64,000 nt of DNA from Candidatus Chryseobacterium colombiense (lineage in GTDB: Bacteria > Bacteroidota > Bacteroidia > Flavobacteriales > Weeksellaceae), in assembly GCA_029203185.1 (NCBI GenBank), contig CP119310.1:3044001-3108000 (forward strand). The letters run 5' to 3'. Positions 32,139-41,019 of this stretch are shown in pieces; positions within the stretch are counted from its first letter, which is position 1, and each line of letters begins with the position of its first letter. Both the position numbers and the translations under genes were made by a program. The notes beneath the pieces were generated by a model. That model did not search any database, was not told the origin of the DNA, and was given only the letters and a program-made list of their open reading frames with translations.

Positions 32139-34346
32139 TTATTTTTTCTTAGTTTTTTTAGGAAGACTTGTTGTTCCTGAGTTTTTTGTTTTTGTATCTG
32201 CAGGTGTATTTTCGTCTCTTACAAGTTTTAGCTCGTCAACCAATCTTCTTGCTCCGGCATATTTGTCGATTGTCCAAAGAACAAAACGAACGTCTACGTT
32301 GATTGTTTTTTGCCATTCCGGTTCAAAAACGATATCTCCGCTTAATGCTTCACTGTTTCCGTCAAAAGCAATACCGATAAGGTTTCCGTCTCCATCAATT
32401 ACCGGAGAACCAGAGTTACCTCCCGTAATATCATTGTTTGAAAGGAAGTTTACAGGCATATATCCTTTAGCATCTGCATATTGTCCGAAGTCTTTTAGGT
32501 TATAAAGGTCGATCACTCTTTGCGGAAGATCAAACTCTTCATCTCCTTTTTTGTATTTACCTACCAAACCGGTCATATCAGTATAATAGTTATCAGTTAT
32601 CCCGAAGTAGTTTCTGTCTGTTCTGATTGGTAATTTATCTACGGTTCCGTAAGTCAATCTCATCGTAGAGTTAGCGTCCGGATAGAATTTCTTTCCTGGC
32701 ATAGCTTTCATAAGACCTGCTAAGAATAGACGATTGTTTTTAGCGAAATTATCATCTACTTTAGAATAGCTTTCAGCTACCAGTTTTTGGTCTGCCACAA
32801 CACCGTTTGCGATTTTCCAAAGTTGATCTGCATCAAGTTTCAACGCATCAGGATTCAAAATGAAGTTGGTTGCCGATGTTTTGTTAGCAAAAATAGAAGA
32901 ATAAGCTACATTAGAAAGGTTTTTAGCATCCAATCCTAAGATAGTAGCAGAAGCTACATTTTTATTCGTTACTCTTGCTTGGTAAAGAGCTACCATAGAG
33001 CTTAGCATTTCTCCTTCCAAAGAAGGGTTGAAGTTTTCATAAGCAGCTTTGATCGCAGCCTCTGTTTTTGCTTTCATGGCAAGTCTTCCTGCCATATCCT
33101 GAGCAGCATATGCTTTAAGTACACTTCCTACCTGTAAAGCTAAACTGATGTATTTAGCATTTCTTGTAAGCTGTGTAGCGTAGTTTCTTTCAACATTTCT
33201 GTCTGAAACCTGCTTGTAATAAGCGTCGATATCTTCTAAAATTCCGTCGTAGTCTTCGTTTCCAGCCTGCATAGACCAAACTTTGTACGTTTTCTCGATA
33301 TTTTGCTTATCAGAGATTGTTCCGTTTTTGTCAACAGCGTCTATAGTTCCCTGTCTGTTTTTCCAGTAGTTTGCCACAGAAGCATATTGAGAAGCATAAT
33401 TCAGCTGAGTTGCTTTATCTTTATCCATATACTTCTTCATAACATCCATTGCCAGTTTAGAAGCTTCTACCCAAGCCGGATAATCTTTATTTACCATTTG
33501 CTGGATCCCGTAAGATGTTAAATAACGGTTGGTTCTTCCAGGATATCCTAAAATCATAGAGAAATCACCAGGTTTTACTCCTTTAAGAGAAACCGGTAAG
33601 AAATGTTTAGGCTTTAAAGGAACGTTGTTTGGAGAAAACTCAGCAGGGTTTCCCGCAGCATCTGCATATACTCTGAAAACAGTGAAGTCAGCAGTATGTC
33701 TTGGCCATTCCCAGTTATCAGTATCTCCACCAAATTTTCCTAATGCTGAAGGTGGTGCACCTACTAATCTGATATCTTTATAATCTTGGTATACGAAATA
33801 ATAGAATTCATTTCCGTTGAAGAAATCTTTTACGACTACCGTATATTTTCCGTTTTCAGAGTTTTCAGACTGAATTGCTTTTGTTTCAGCATCAATAACA
33901 GCTTTCCTCTCTGCTCCCGTCATTTTATTGTTTAGCTTAGAATTGATTCTTTGTGTAGCATCATCCATTCTAACTAAAAATCTAACATATAGATCTTTTG
34001 CATTAAATTCGTCTTTCTGTTTCATCGCCCAGAAACCATTTTTTAAATAGTCTTTTTCCGGAGTAGAAGCAGCGGCAACAGCGCCATAACCACAATGGTG
34101 ATTCGTAAAAATAAGACCTTTATCAGAAACAATCTCTCCTGTACAGAAACCACCAAAACTTACGATAGCATCTTTTAAACTGGAGTTATTAACTGAGTAA
34201 ATTTCTTCCGGAGTCAAATGCAAACCTTCTTTTTGCATGTCAACACCATTAAGTCTTTTGATGAGCATTAAGAGCCACATCCCCTCATCGGCCCTCATTT
34301 GAGCAAAACTCAATAAGAAAGTGAATAGTAGAAGTATTCTTTTCAT
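32139..34346 (-). CDS. S46 dipeptidyl peptidase (DPP7-type)
   Basis: 735 residues with a signal peptide (about 1-19). An S46 exopeptidase removes dipeptides from protein N-termini in the periplasm. The catalytic His lies in GLIFTNHHCGYGAV (about 78-91), the Asp in the GDTDNWEWPRHTADFTVFR region and the Ser in TGGNSGSPV (Ser645). The residue 18 positions after the catalytic Ser decides the pocket: DPP11 has Arg there (Ser655/Arg673), while DPP7 has Gly. Here it is Gly663, so hydrophobic P1 residues rather than Asp/Glu are expected. A Lys-rich tail (KNSGTTSLPKKTKKK) is unusual. A short gap and terminator precede the next gene. Confidence 0.93.
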   Translation of the reverse strand: MKRILLLFTFLLSFAQMRADEGMWLLMLIKRLNGVDMQKEGLHLTPEEIYSVNNSSLKDAIVSFGGFCTGEIVSDKGLIFTNHHCGYGAVAAASTPEKDYLKNGFWAMKQKDEFNAKDLYVRFLVRMDDATQRINSKLNNKMTGAERKAVIDAETKAIQSENSENGKYTVVVKDFFNGNEFYYFVYQDYKDIRLVGAPPSALGKFGGDTDNWEWPRHTADFTVFRVYADAAGNPAEFSPNNVPLKPKHFLPVSLKGVKPGDFSMILGYPGRTNRYLTSYGIQQMVNKDYPAWVEASKLAMDVMKKYMDKDKATQLNYASQYASVANYWKNRQGTIDAVDKNGTISDKQNIEKTYKVWSMQAGNEDYDGILEDIDAYYKQVSDRNVERNYATQLTRNAKYISLALQVGSVLKAYAAQDMAGRLAMKAKTEAAIKAAYENFNPSLEGEMLSSMVALYQARVTNKNVASATILGLDAKNLSNVAYSSIFANKTSATNFILNPDALKLDADQLWKIANGVVADQKLVAESYSKVDDNFAKNNRLFLAGLMKAMPGKKFYPDANSTMRLTYGTVDKLPIRTDRNYFGITDNYYTDMTGLVGKYKKGDEEFDLPQRVIDLYNLKDFGQYADAKGYMPVNFLSNNDITGGNSGSPVIDGDGNLIGIAFDGNSEALSGDIVFEPEWQKTINVDVRFVLWTIDKYAGARRLVDELKLVRDENTPADTKTKNSGTTSLPKKTKKK

Positions 34347-34432
34347 TTTATAAAATAATTTTTGTGTCGCTAATTTACTAATTTTTACGATATTCTGTCC
34401 CGGATTGGTATGAAAATGGGAGGAGGCTTCCT

Positions 34433-34888
34433 ATGAAAAAAATATTATTTTCGGTTTTACCTGTTTTATTTTTAGGGATATTGTTGAATTGTACTTCTGT
34501 AACTAAGGAAAATACACAGATGAACACTCGGAATTATCAGATTCAGAGAGAATGGATGTTGGTTTCTTTTGGACGTTTTACTAAATCTGATTTGGTAAGT
34601 TATAGAGCTAAAATTGATTTAACCGGAAAATCGGAAAAAGGAAAAATTAAAGCTATGGCATTTATGGGATGTAACAATATTTCATTCTCTTCCGAATTTA
34701 AAAACAATGGGAATTTAAAAATAAAAGGATTGATCTCTACCATGAAAGCATGTCAGAATATGGAATTAGAGAGTGAGTTTCAGAAGAAATTTGAATCCAT
34801 GACAAAATATAAAGTGGAGGGTCATTTTCTCACACTATCGGATGATAAAGGGAATACGATGAAATTTGTAGCATCAGACTGGGATTAA
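34433..34888 (+). CDS. META/HslJ-domain lipoprotein
   Basis: 151 residues with a lipoprotein-like signal ending LNC (about residue 20). The META-domain pattern is visible: REWMLVSFG near 39, AMAFMGCNNISFSSEF and STMKACQNMELESEFQKKFE, with the conserved Cys pair. HslJ-type domains occur in heat-shock or stress-linked envelope proteins. It is divergent from the S46 peptidase gene, with about 86 bases between the two starts. Confidence 0.85.
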   Translation: MKKILFSVLPVLFLGILLNCTSVTKENTQMNTRNYQIQREWMLVSFGRFTKSDLVSYRAKIDLTGKSEKGKIKAMAFMGCNNISFSSEFKNNGNLKIKGLISTMKACQNMELESEFQKKFESMTKYKVEGHFLTLSDDKGNTMKFVASDWD

Positions 34889-35135
34889 TCAACTGGAAAA
34901 TATGAAACAGGAATAATCTGTCATTACCATTGATAATTAGGATTTAACCCTGGTTTTTAAAAGATTTAAACCTTCAGATATCATTTAAGCTGACAAAATA
35001 AATTGGTGACTTTTCCATGGACCAATAATATTCTGATTTTAAATTCGTGTAAAGAATGAAGACTTCAAAGATTCATTTTGTTTTTTTTCTTAAAAAATGG
35101 TAACTTGTAAATCTCATAAACATAGATAGAATTTA

Positions 35136-36359
35136 ATGCTAGAAAAGAAAGAACATAATTACGAAAAAGCAGTTTTGGTAGGAGTGGTTACTCAGCATCA
35201 GGATGAAGAAAAACTACAGGAATATATGGATGAGCTGGAGTTTTTGGCCTATACTGCAGGAGGAACGGTAGACAGACGCTTCACCCAAAAATTAACACAG
35301 CCCGATTCCAAAACTTTCATTGGAAGTGGAAAAGCTCAGGAAATAAAAGAATACGTAAAAGAAAACGCAATAGGAACGGTAATCTTTGATGACGAATTGT
35401 CTCCTTCGCAGCTTAAGAACCTGGAAAGAGAAATTGAAGTCAAAATTTTAGACAGAACTAATCTTATTCTTGATATTTTTGCTCAAAGGGCACAAACTTC
35501 TTATGCAAGAACCCAGGTTGAACTGGCGCAATATCAGTATCTTTTGCCTCGACTGACCAGAATGTGGACTCACTTGGAACGTCAGAAAGGAGGTATCGGG
35601 ATGAGAGGTCCCGGTGAAACAGAAATTGAAACCGACAGACGTATCATTAGAGACCGAATCTCATTGCTGAAAGAGAAACTGAAAACAATAGACAAGCAGA
35701 TGGCAACCCAGCGAAACAATCGTGGAAAGGTTGTGCGTGCTGCTTTGGTTGGATATACCAACGTGGGAAAATCCACTTTAATGAATGCTTTGTCTAAATC
35801 TGAGGTTTTTGCTGAAAATAAATTGTTTGCAACGCTCGATACTACCGTAAGAAAAGTGGTGATCGGAAATTTACCGTTTTTGTTAACGGATACAGTAGGA
35901 TTTATCAGAAAATTGCCTACCCAGCTTGTAGAATCATTCAAATCAACATTGGATGAGGTAAGAGAAGCGGATCTGTTGATTCATGTGGTAGATATTTCTC
36001 ACGAAAGCTTTGAAGATCATATAGAATCTGTCAATCAAACGTTAATGGAGATCAATGCTCATCAGAAGCCGATGATTATGGTTTTCAATAAAATTGATGA
36101 TTTCAGCTATGAGAAGAAAGATGAAGATGATCTTACTCCTTCAACCAAAAAGAATATTTCTCTGGATGAATGGAGGAACACCTGGATGGCAAAATCAAAA
36201 TATCCTACGGTTTTTATTTCGGCTTTAACGAAAGAAAACTTCCCGGAAATGAAAAAGATGATCTATGATGAGGTGATGAAAATTCACATCTCAAGATTCC
36301 CTTACAACGATTTCCTTTTTGAGTATTTTGATAATGATGAGGAAGAAAACCAACCTTAA
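35136..36359 (+). CDS. hflX: Ribosome-associated GTPase HflX
   Basis: 407 residues. The N-terminal HflX domain includes GSGKAQEIKEYVKENAIGTVIFDDELSPSQLKNL (in part) and the segment RRIIRDRISLLKEKL; G1 is GYTNVGKSTLMNAL (about 206-219), G3 DTVGF and G4 NKID. It splits or rescues stalled ribosomes under heat stress. Length is normal for the family. Its stop TAA overlaps the next start (TAATG), which suggests coupled translation. Confidence 0.96.
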   Translation: MLEKKEHNYEKAVLVGVVTQHQDEEKLQEYMDELEFLAYTAGGTVDRRFTQKLTQPDSKTFIGSGKAQEIKEYVKENAIGTVIFDDELSPSQLKNLEREIEVKILDRTNLILDIFAQRAQTSYARTQVELAQYQYLLPRLTRMWTHLERQKGGIGMRGPGETEIETDRRIIRDRISLLKEKLKTIDKQMATQRNNRGKVVRAALVGYTNVGKSTLMNALSKSEVFAENKLFATLDTTVRKVVIGNLPFLLTDTVGFIRKLPTQLVESFKSTLDEVREADLLIHVVDISHESFEDHIESVNQTLMEINAHQKPMIMVFNKIDDFSYEKKDEDDLTPSTKKNISLDEWRNTWMAKSKYPTVFISALTKENFPEMKKMIYDEVMKIHISRFPYNDFLFEYFDNDEEENQP

Positions 36360-36985
36360 TGAAATATATTTTTCTCCTTTACTGCTTTCTCTTTTCGGTT
36401 TCTGGGTTTAGTCAGAAATCGAAAATTGATTTTAAAAATATTGAGAAAAATAGTAAAGATCCCAAGTCTCCTTACAATTACGAAAAACTTATATTCAAAT
36501 TCCAAGGACTGCCAAAATCTACAGACAGTATAGAAGCACAATATCTTTATTATGGAAGAAATTTCAGAGATATTATTTCGACGGAAGATGAAAGATTTAA
36601 AAGTCTGGCGGAAGCTTTTAAAAATAAGGATTGGGAAAACAGTATCAGCTTAGGAAAAACGCTTTATTATAAAGATCCTACTAATCTGGATGTACTTTTG
36701 ATTTTGCTTCGTTCTTATGATGCAAAGCAGGATGCGAACAATTTTGTTTATCATTTGAGCCAATTCAGGCTGTTGGCAGACGCGATGAAAAATTCGGGAG
36801 ATGGAAAGACTGAAAAAACCGCATACAATGTCAACACTATTGGAGATGAATATATTTTGTTGAACATGCTGAATATCGGTCCGGATTATACGAGAACCTC
36901 AAAAGAAGTAAAAGACGGAATGCTTGATCTCTGGGAGAAGGATGACAATAAAATATATATCAAAGTCCTGCATTTGGGCAATTAA
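36359..36985 (+). CDS. Exported DUF4919-like protein
   Basis: 208 residues; signal peptide about 1-19 (FLLYCFLFSVSGFSQ). The body has KSPYNYEKLIFKFQGLPKST, QYLYYGRNF and the helical ALA-rich segment FVYHLSQFRLLADAMKN. I associate this pattern with the DUF4919 family, function unknown. It shares one base with the hflX stop, so it is probably cotranscribed with it; a 24-base gap follows before the antiporter. Confidence 0.65.
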   Translation: MKYIFLLYCFLFSVSGFSQKSKIDFKNIEKNSKDPKSPYNYEKLIFKFQGLPKSTDSIEAQYLYYGRNFRDIISTEDERFKSLAEAFKNKDWENSISLGKTLYYKDPTNLDVLLILLRSYDAKQDANNFVYHLSQFRLLADAMKNSGDGKTEKTAYNVNTIGDEYILLNMLNIGPDYTRTSKEVKDGMLDLWEKDDNKIYIKVLHLGN

Positions 36986-37008
36986 CATTAAAAAATAAAA
37001 ACCGCTTA

Positions 37009-38295
37009 GTGGAGTTATATTATTCATTTTCAGCTTTAATCGTTTTAGCATCAATATTTGCATACCTTAATTACCGTTTTCTTAAACTTCCAAGTACTAT
37101 TGGGATCATGGTAATCGCCATTGTAGTATCTATTATATTGGTTTTTTTCGGAGAAAACTTTCTTCCGAGAACATTCGGACATCTTAATAATCTGATGAAC
37201 AGCATTGATTTCACGGAAGTTCTGATGGGAGCTATGCTTAATTTCCTTCTTTTTGCAGGAGGAATCCATATTAACATCAATGACCTGAAAGAACAACTGC
37301 GGCCTGTTGTCATATTTTCCACGGCAGGAGTGGTGATTTCTACTTTTATTGTTGGTTTTGGAATGTTCTATCTGTTGCCTTTGGTGGGATTACAAATGCC
37401 CTTCATCTATTGTCTCGTTTTTGGAGCGCTGATTTCTCCTACGGATCCTGTGGCGGTTTTAAGTGTTTTGAAGCAGGCCAATGTTTCTAAATCCTTAGAA
37501 ACAAAAGTTGCGGGAGAATCACTTTTTAATGATGGTATGGCAGTCGTTGTTTTTACCGTTGTACTGCAATTGGCGGTTGGAAAAGAAGTGGATTTGGGAA
37601 TTGAGAATATAGGACTTTTACTCATGAAAGAAGCCGGAGGAGGATTGTTATTGGGAGTTTTGCTAGGTTGGGTAACGTCCAGGCTGATGAGAGAGGTTGA
37701 TGATTATATTATTTCCGTTTTGGTAACACTTTCTGTGGTAATGGGAGGGTATCTTATTGCCAGACAGATGCATATTTCAGGACCTTTGACGATGGTTGCA
37801 GCGGGATTATTCATGGGGAATTTTAATGTGAAATTTAAAATGAAGTCTATAACTCAGGATTATCTGATCAAGTTTTGGGAGCTTATCGATGAAATTCTGA
37901 ACGCGGTATTGTTCCTGTTTATTGGTTTTGAGCTCTTAATGATCAAAGATCTGAAACACTTTATGATCCCGGGATTGTTGGCTATTGTTGTTGTTTTGAT
38001 TGCAAGATTTATTTCCATCTGGGGACCAACGAAATTTATGTCTTTAAGAACCCGATTCAGTCCGCAAACCGTAAAAGTATTGGTTTGGGGCGGAATTCGT
38101 GGTGGCGTTTCCATTGCTTTGGCGATGTCTATTCCCAAAAGTGAATACAGCGAAATTATTTTAAGTATTACTTATTGTGTAGTTGTTTTCTCTATTATTG
38201 TTCAGGGACTTACCATTGCAAAAGTAGCGAATCCGAAAAAGATAGAGTCTGAAGAAAAAGAACAGGAAAGTATTGCTTTAGATGAATCTCATTAA
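37009..38295 (+). CDS. CPA1-type Na+/H+ antiporter
   Basis: 428 residues, 11-12 membrane segments. The CPA1 core is recognisable: FALISPTDPVAVLSVLKQ (as FGALISPTDPVAVLS), AGESLFNDGMAVVVFTVV (the ND pair of the ion site) and RGGVSIALAMS. Exchanges sodium (or another cation) for protons across the inner membrane. The start is a GTG at 37009; there is no ATG near the N-terminus that keeps the first membrane segment. It follows the DUF4919 gene by 23 bases and may be in the same transcript. Confidence 0.92.
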   Translation: MELYYSFSALIVLASIFAYLNYRFLKLPSTIGIMVIAIVVSIILVFFGENFLPRTFGHLNNLMNSIDFTEVLMGAMLNFLLFAGGIHININDLKEQLRPVVIFSTAGVVISTFIVGFGMFYLLPLVGLQMPFIYCLVFGALISPTDPVAVLSVLKQANVSKSLETKVAGESLFNDGMAVVVFTVVLQLAVGKEVDLGIENIGLLLMKEAGGGLLLGVLLGWVTSRLMREVDDYIISVLVTLSVVMGGYLIARQMHISGPLTMVAAGLFMGNFNVKFKMKSITQDYLIKFWELIDEILNAVLFLFIGFELLMIKDLKHFMIPGLLAIVVVLIARFISIWGPTKFMSLRTRFSPQTVKVLVWGGIRGGVSIALAMSIPKSEYSEIILSITYCVVVFSIIVQGLTIAKVANPKKIESEEKEQESIALDESH

Positions 38296-38309
38296 TGTAT
38301 TGCAAATAA

Positions 38310-39029
38310 ATGAGTAATATGCTAAAAGAAATAGAAGAAGCTCTTGCTGTTTTATCCATTCCTGAAAAAGCAGTTTTTTTTCCTAAATTTTTCAAGACAG
38401 GAAAAGGTGAGTATGGTGAAGGAGATCTGTTTTTAGGAGTAAAAGTCCCGGACCAACGATCGATTGCGAAGGAATATTACGCTAAAATTTCATTACAGGA
38501 TTTAAGTACATTACTTTCATCAAAATATCATGAACATCGATTGACTGCTTTGTTTATGTTGATTTCTAAATTTGAAAAAACGAAAGATAAAGCTGTAAAA
38601 GAGGAAATCATTGAGTTTTACTTAAACCATTTGAAGCATATCAATAATTGGGACCTTGTGGATTCAAGCTGTTATAAAATTCTCGGCAGATATGCTTTTG
38701 AAAATCAGAAGGAAGATTTATTAAGAAAGCTTGCTGCTTCCGAAGAAATATGGCATAAAAGAATTGCAGTTGTCGGAACAATGCATTACGTAAAAAAAGG
38801 AGAATATGAGCTTACAAAAGAATTTGTAACTCTGAATTTAAAACATTCCCACGATCTGATGCATAAAGCAAACGGCTGGTTGTTGAGAGAAATGGGACAG
38901 AAAAATGAACATGAGTTGCTCAGCTATCTCAATCAATATTATAAAGAAATGCCAAGAACATGTCTTCGATATGCGATTGAAAAGCTGGATGAAGATTTGA
39001 GGCAAGATTATCTAAAAGGCAGAATCTGA
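38310..39029 (+). CDS. AlkD-like DNA alkylation repair protein
   Basis: 239 residues with the HEAT-like repeats of the AlkD family. Visible marks: FFKTGKGEYGEGDLFLGVKVPDQR (about 27-50, in part), HEHRLTALFMLI, NNWDLVDSSCYKILG (the Trp-Asp pair of the active surface) and MHYVKKGEYELTKEF. Such enzymes excise bulky or positively charged alkyl bases. The gene ends by sharing one base with the next ORF (TGATG). Confidence 0.9.
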   Translation: MSNMLKEIEEALAVLSIPEKAVFFPKFFKTGKGEYGEGDLFLGVKVPDQRSIAKEYYAKISLQDLSTLLSSKYHEHRLTALFMLISKFEKTKDKAVKEEIIEFYLNHLKHINNWDLVDSSCYKILGRYAFENQKEDLLRKLAASEEIWHKRIAVVGTMHYVKKGEYELTKEFVTLNLKHSHDLMHKANGWLLREMGQKNEHELLSYLNQYYKEMPRTCLRYAIEKLDEDLRQDYLKGRI

Positions 39030-39358
39030 TGGATTGTTTCTTTTGGAAAACGTTAACCCATTATTTCCTGCACCTGATTTTTCCGGGGATCATTGCCTTT
39101 GTTTTCTATCGTAAAGACTGGAAAAAAGTATATCTTATTCTGTTGACTACGATGCTTGTAGACCTGGATCATTTATTGGCAGATCCTATTTTCGATCCGA
39201 ACAGAGGAAGCATTGGTTTTCATTTTCTGCATTCTTATTATGCGATTGCAGTGTATTTTCTGATGCTGTTTTTTAAAGGAAACATAAGAATTATTGGCAT
39301 TGGTCTTCTGATTCATATGCTGACCGATTTTCAGGATTTTCATTGCTGGTGTCATTAA
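39029..39358 (+). CDS. DUF6122-like small membrane protein
   Basis: 109 residues with three to four membrane segments. The opening LTHYFLHLIFPGIIAFVF, VDLDHLLADPIFDPNRGS and LLIHMLTDFQD have conserved His/Asp residues of a small membrane family, DUF6122 as far as I recall, perhaps related to metal-dependent membrane hydrolases. It begins on the last base of the AlkD stop codon. Confidence 0.72.
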   Translation: MDCFFWKTLTHYFLHLIFPGIIAFVFYRKDWKKVYLILLTTMLVDLDHLLADPIFDPNRGSIGFHFLHSYYAIAVYFLMLFFKGNIRIIGIGLLIHMLTDFQDFHCWCH

Positions 39359-39423
39359 AACTCCATTATATTTTTATTTCGGTATTTCAAAATCTGCTGT
39401 TTTTTTGTAATTTGTAGACACTT

Positions 39424-40494
39424 ATGAAACTAAAAGAATTATTACATTACACCTATATATTTCCCATTTTGGCAGTCGGATATTATTTTTCCGGTTTGTT
39501 GGGCAATGGAACAATCTATGACATGATAGGGGGTGCTTTGCTTATCGGGAGCGTTCTTTCTGCGGTGCATCATGCGGAAGTAGTTGCGCATAAAGTCGGA
39601 GAACCTTTTGGGACCATTATTTTAGCACTGTGTATTACGATCATTGAAGTGGCTTTAATTATCTCATTAATGGTTGCCGGAGGAGATCAGGCGATTACCT
39701 TGGCAAGAGATACGGTTTTTGCTGCCGTAATGCTTATTCTGAACGGTATTCTGGGGATTTGTATCCTAGTAGGAGGAGTGAAGTATTATGAACAGTTTTT
39801 TGCCAGAACTTCTGCTACGACTTATCTTGTGAGTATTGTTTCTATTCTTGTTCTTACATTGGTACTGCCTAATTTTACTTCAACTGTTAACGGACCGTTT
39901 TATAATGAAGCACAACTCGCTTTTGTTTCTGTGGCTTGTTTGGTTATTTATGGAGTCTTTTTAATGGTGCAAACGGTAAGGCACAGAAGTTATTTTATCA
40001 TTCCCGAAGAACATCCTGAAGGGCATTATATTCCTTCGTTAGCTAAAACCCTGGTCAGTTTTGTATTTCTTGTGATCTGTTTGGCTATTGTAGTGATGAT
40101 GGCGAAAGGTTTATCTTCATCTATTGAAAGCATGGTGCAGGGTTTAGGAGCTCCGAAATCTTTGGTGGGGGTTATTATTGCTGCCGTTGTTTTACTTCCT
40201 GAAGGGGTAGCTGCAATCAGGGCTGCAAAAAGTAATCAGATTCAGTCGAGTTTAAACCTGGCTTTAGGTTCTGCATTGGCAAGTATTGGATTAACGATTC
40301 CTGCGGTTTCTGTCGTTTGTATTACGTATGATATTCCGCTGGTATTGGGACTAGACAAAAAAGATATTATTTTACTGTCTCTGTCAGTATTTATAGTGAT
40401 GCTGTCTCTAAGTAGAGGAAAAACCAATATTCTCTACGGTACAGTTTTGCTGGTAAATCTTGCAGCATATATTTTTACGGTAATCGTGCCTTAA
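39424..40494 (+). CDS. chaA: Ca2+/H+ antiporter ChaA-like
   Basis: 356 residues, about ten membrane segments. The two inverted repeats of the CaCA superfamily are visible as GEPFGTIILALCITIIEVAL (about 59-78) and VVLLPEGVAAIRAAKSNQIQ with LALGSALASIGLTIPAV. Both contain the conserved glutamate of the cation site. Likely exports Ca2+ or Na+ in exchange for protons. It converges on the truncated haemoglobin gene with five bases between stops. Confidence 0.93.
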   Translation: MKLKELLHYTYIFPILAVGYYFSGLLGNGTIYDMIGGALLIGSVLSAVHHAEVVAHKVGEPFGTIILALCITIIEVALIISLMVAGGDQAITLARDTVFAAVMLILNGILGICILVGGVKYYEQFFARTSATTYLVSIVSILVLTLVLPNFTSTVNGPFYNEAQLAFVSVACLVIYGVFLMVQTVRHRSYFIIPEEHPEGHYIPSLAKTLVSFVFLVICLAIVVMMAKGLSSSIESMVQGLGAPKSLVGVIIAAVVLLPEGVAAIRAAKSNQIQSSLNLALGSALASIGLTIPAVSVVCITYDIPLVLGLDKKDIILLSLSVFIVMLSLSRGKTNILYGTVLLVNLAAYIFTVIVP

Positions 40495-40499
40495 TTGTA

Positions 40500-40880
40500 T
40501 TAAAGTCTTCTCGCTAGTTCCATTTTAAAAGCCATCAATTTGGCTATATTTTGTGCCTTATAAATTGCTAAATCGGCATTTTCTCCCGCGAAGTTTTCTT
40601 CAATACTCTGCGTCCATAAACTAAGCCATTGCTCGAAATGCTCCTGCTCCATGGCTTTGATCTCATTGACAGGAAAGTGTGCTCCCATCGGATTGCCTTT
40701 ATAGGTCATTTGTCCGAAAAGAATGGATTCCCAGAACGAATACATTTTAGGAAGATGCTTATCCCAGTCTACTTTTGTGATGTCCGTGAAAAATGATGCA
40801 ATCTTCTCATCTTTAATTACTTTCGCATAAAAGGAATTGACAAGCTGTTCAATATCTTCCCGGGTTTCCAATTTTTTCAT
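40500..40880 (-). CDS. Group III truncated haemoglobin
   Basis: 126 residues. A haem protein of the 2/2 fold, binding O2 or NO. The group III pattern is FFTDITKVDWDKHLPKMYSFWESILFG (about 30-56) followed by YKGNPMGAHFPV (His at the proximal position) and the QWLSLWTQSI tryptophan. No fused domain. Single gene, cytosolic, possibly protective against NO or involved in low-oxygen metabolism. Confidence 0.9.
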   Translation of the reverse strand: MKKLETREDIEQLVNSFYAKVIKDEKIASFFTDITKVDWDKHLPKMYSFWESILFGQMTYKGNPMGAHFPVNEIKAMEQEHFEQWLSLWTQSIEENFAGENADLAIYKAQNIAKLMAFKMELARRL

Positions 40881-40925
40881 AGGTCAAATTTAGTTTAAAA
40901 TCAATTTATAAATTCATGCGGTAAG

Positions 40926-40960
40926 TTGATAAATTTCATGAAAACAATATTTTATCTTTG
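40926..40960 (+). promoter_or_regulatory. Possible promoter of the KirBac gene
   Basis: TATCTTTG at 40953-40960 is an exact TAnnTTTG element; a TTG at 40926-40928 is 24 bases before it, longer than usual. The start of transcription would fall near 40966, giving a leader of about 55 bases with a good ribosome-binding site (see 40985-41014). Confidence 0.5.
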
Positions 40961-40984
40961 CGGTGTAGAAGGAGGCGTTTTTTA

Positions 40985-41014
40985 ATGAAGCTGTCGATAA
41001 ATAAAATTAAATAA
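40985..41014 (+). CDS. Possible nine-residue leader ORF before KirBac
   Basis: ATG at 40985 followed by nine sense codons in total (MKLSINKIK) and TAA at 41012-41014, six bases before the KirBac start. GGAGG at 40971-40975 lies nine bases upstream, a rare strong Shine-Dalgarno sequence for this window. If translated, it could couple or regulate the channel gene. Confidence 0.3.
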   Translation: MKLSINKIK

Positions 41015-41019
41015 AAACA

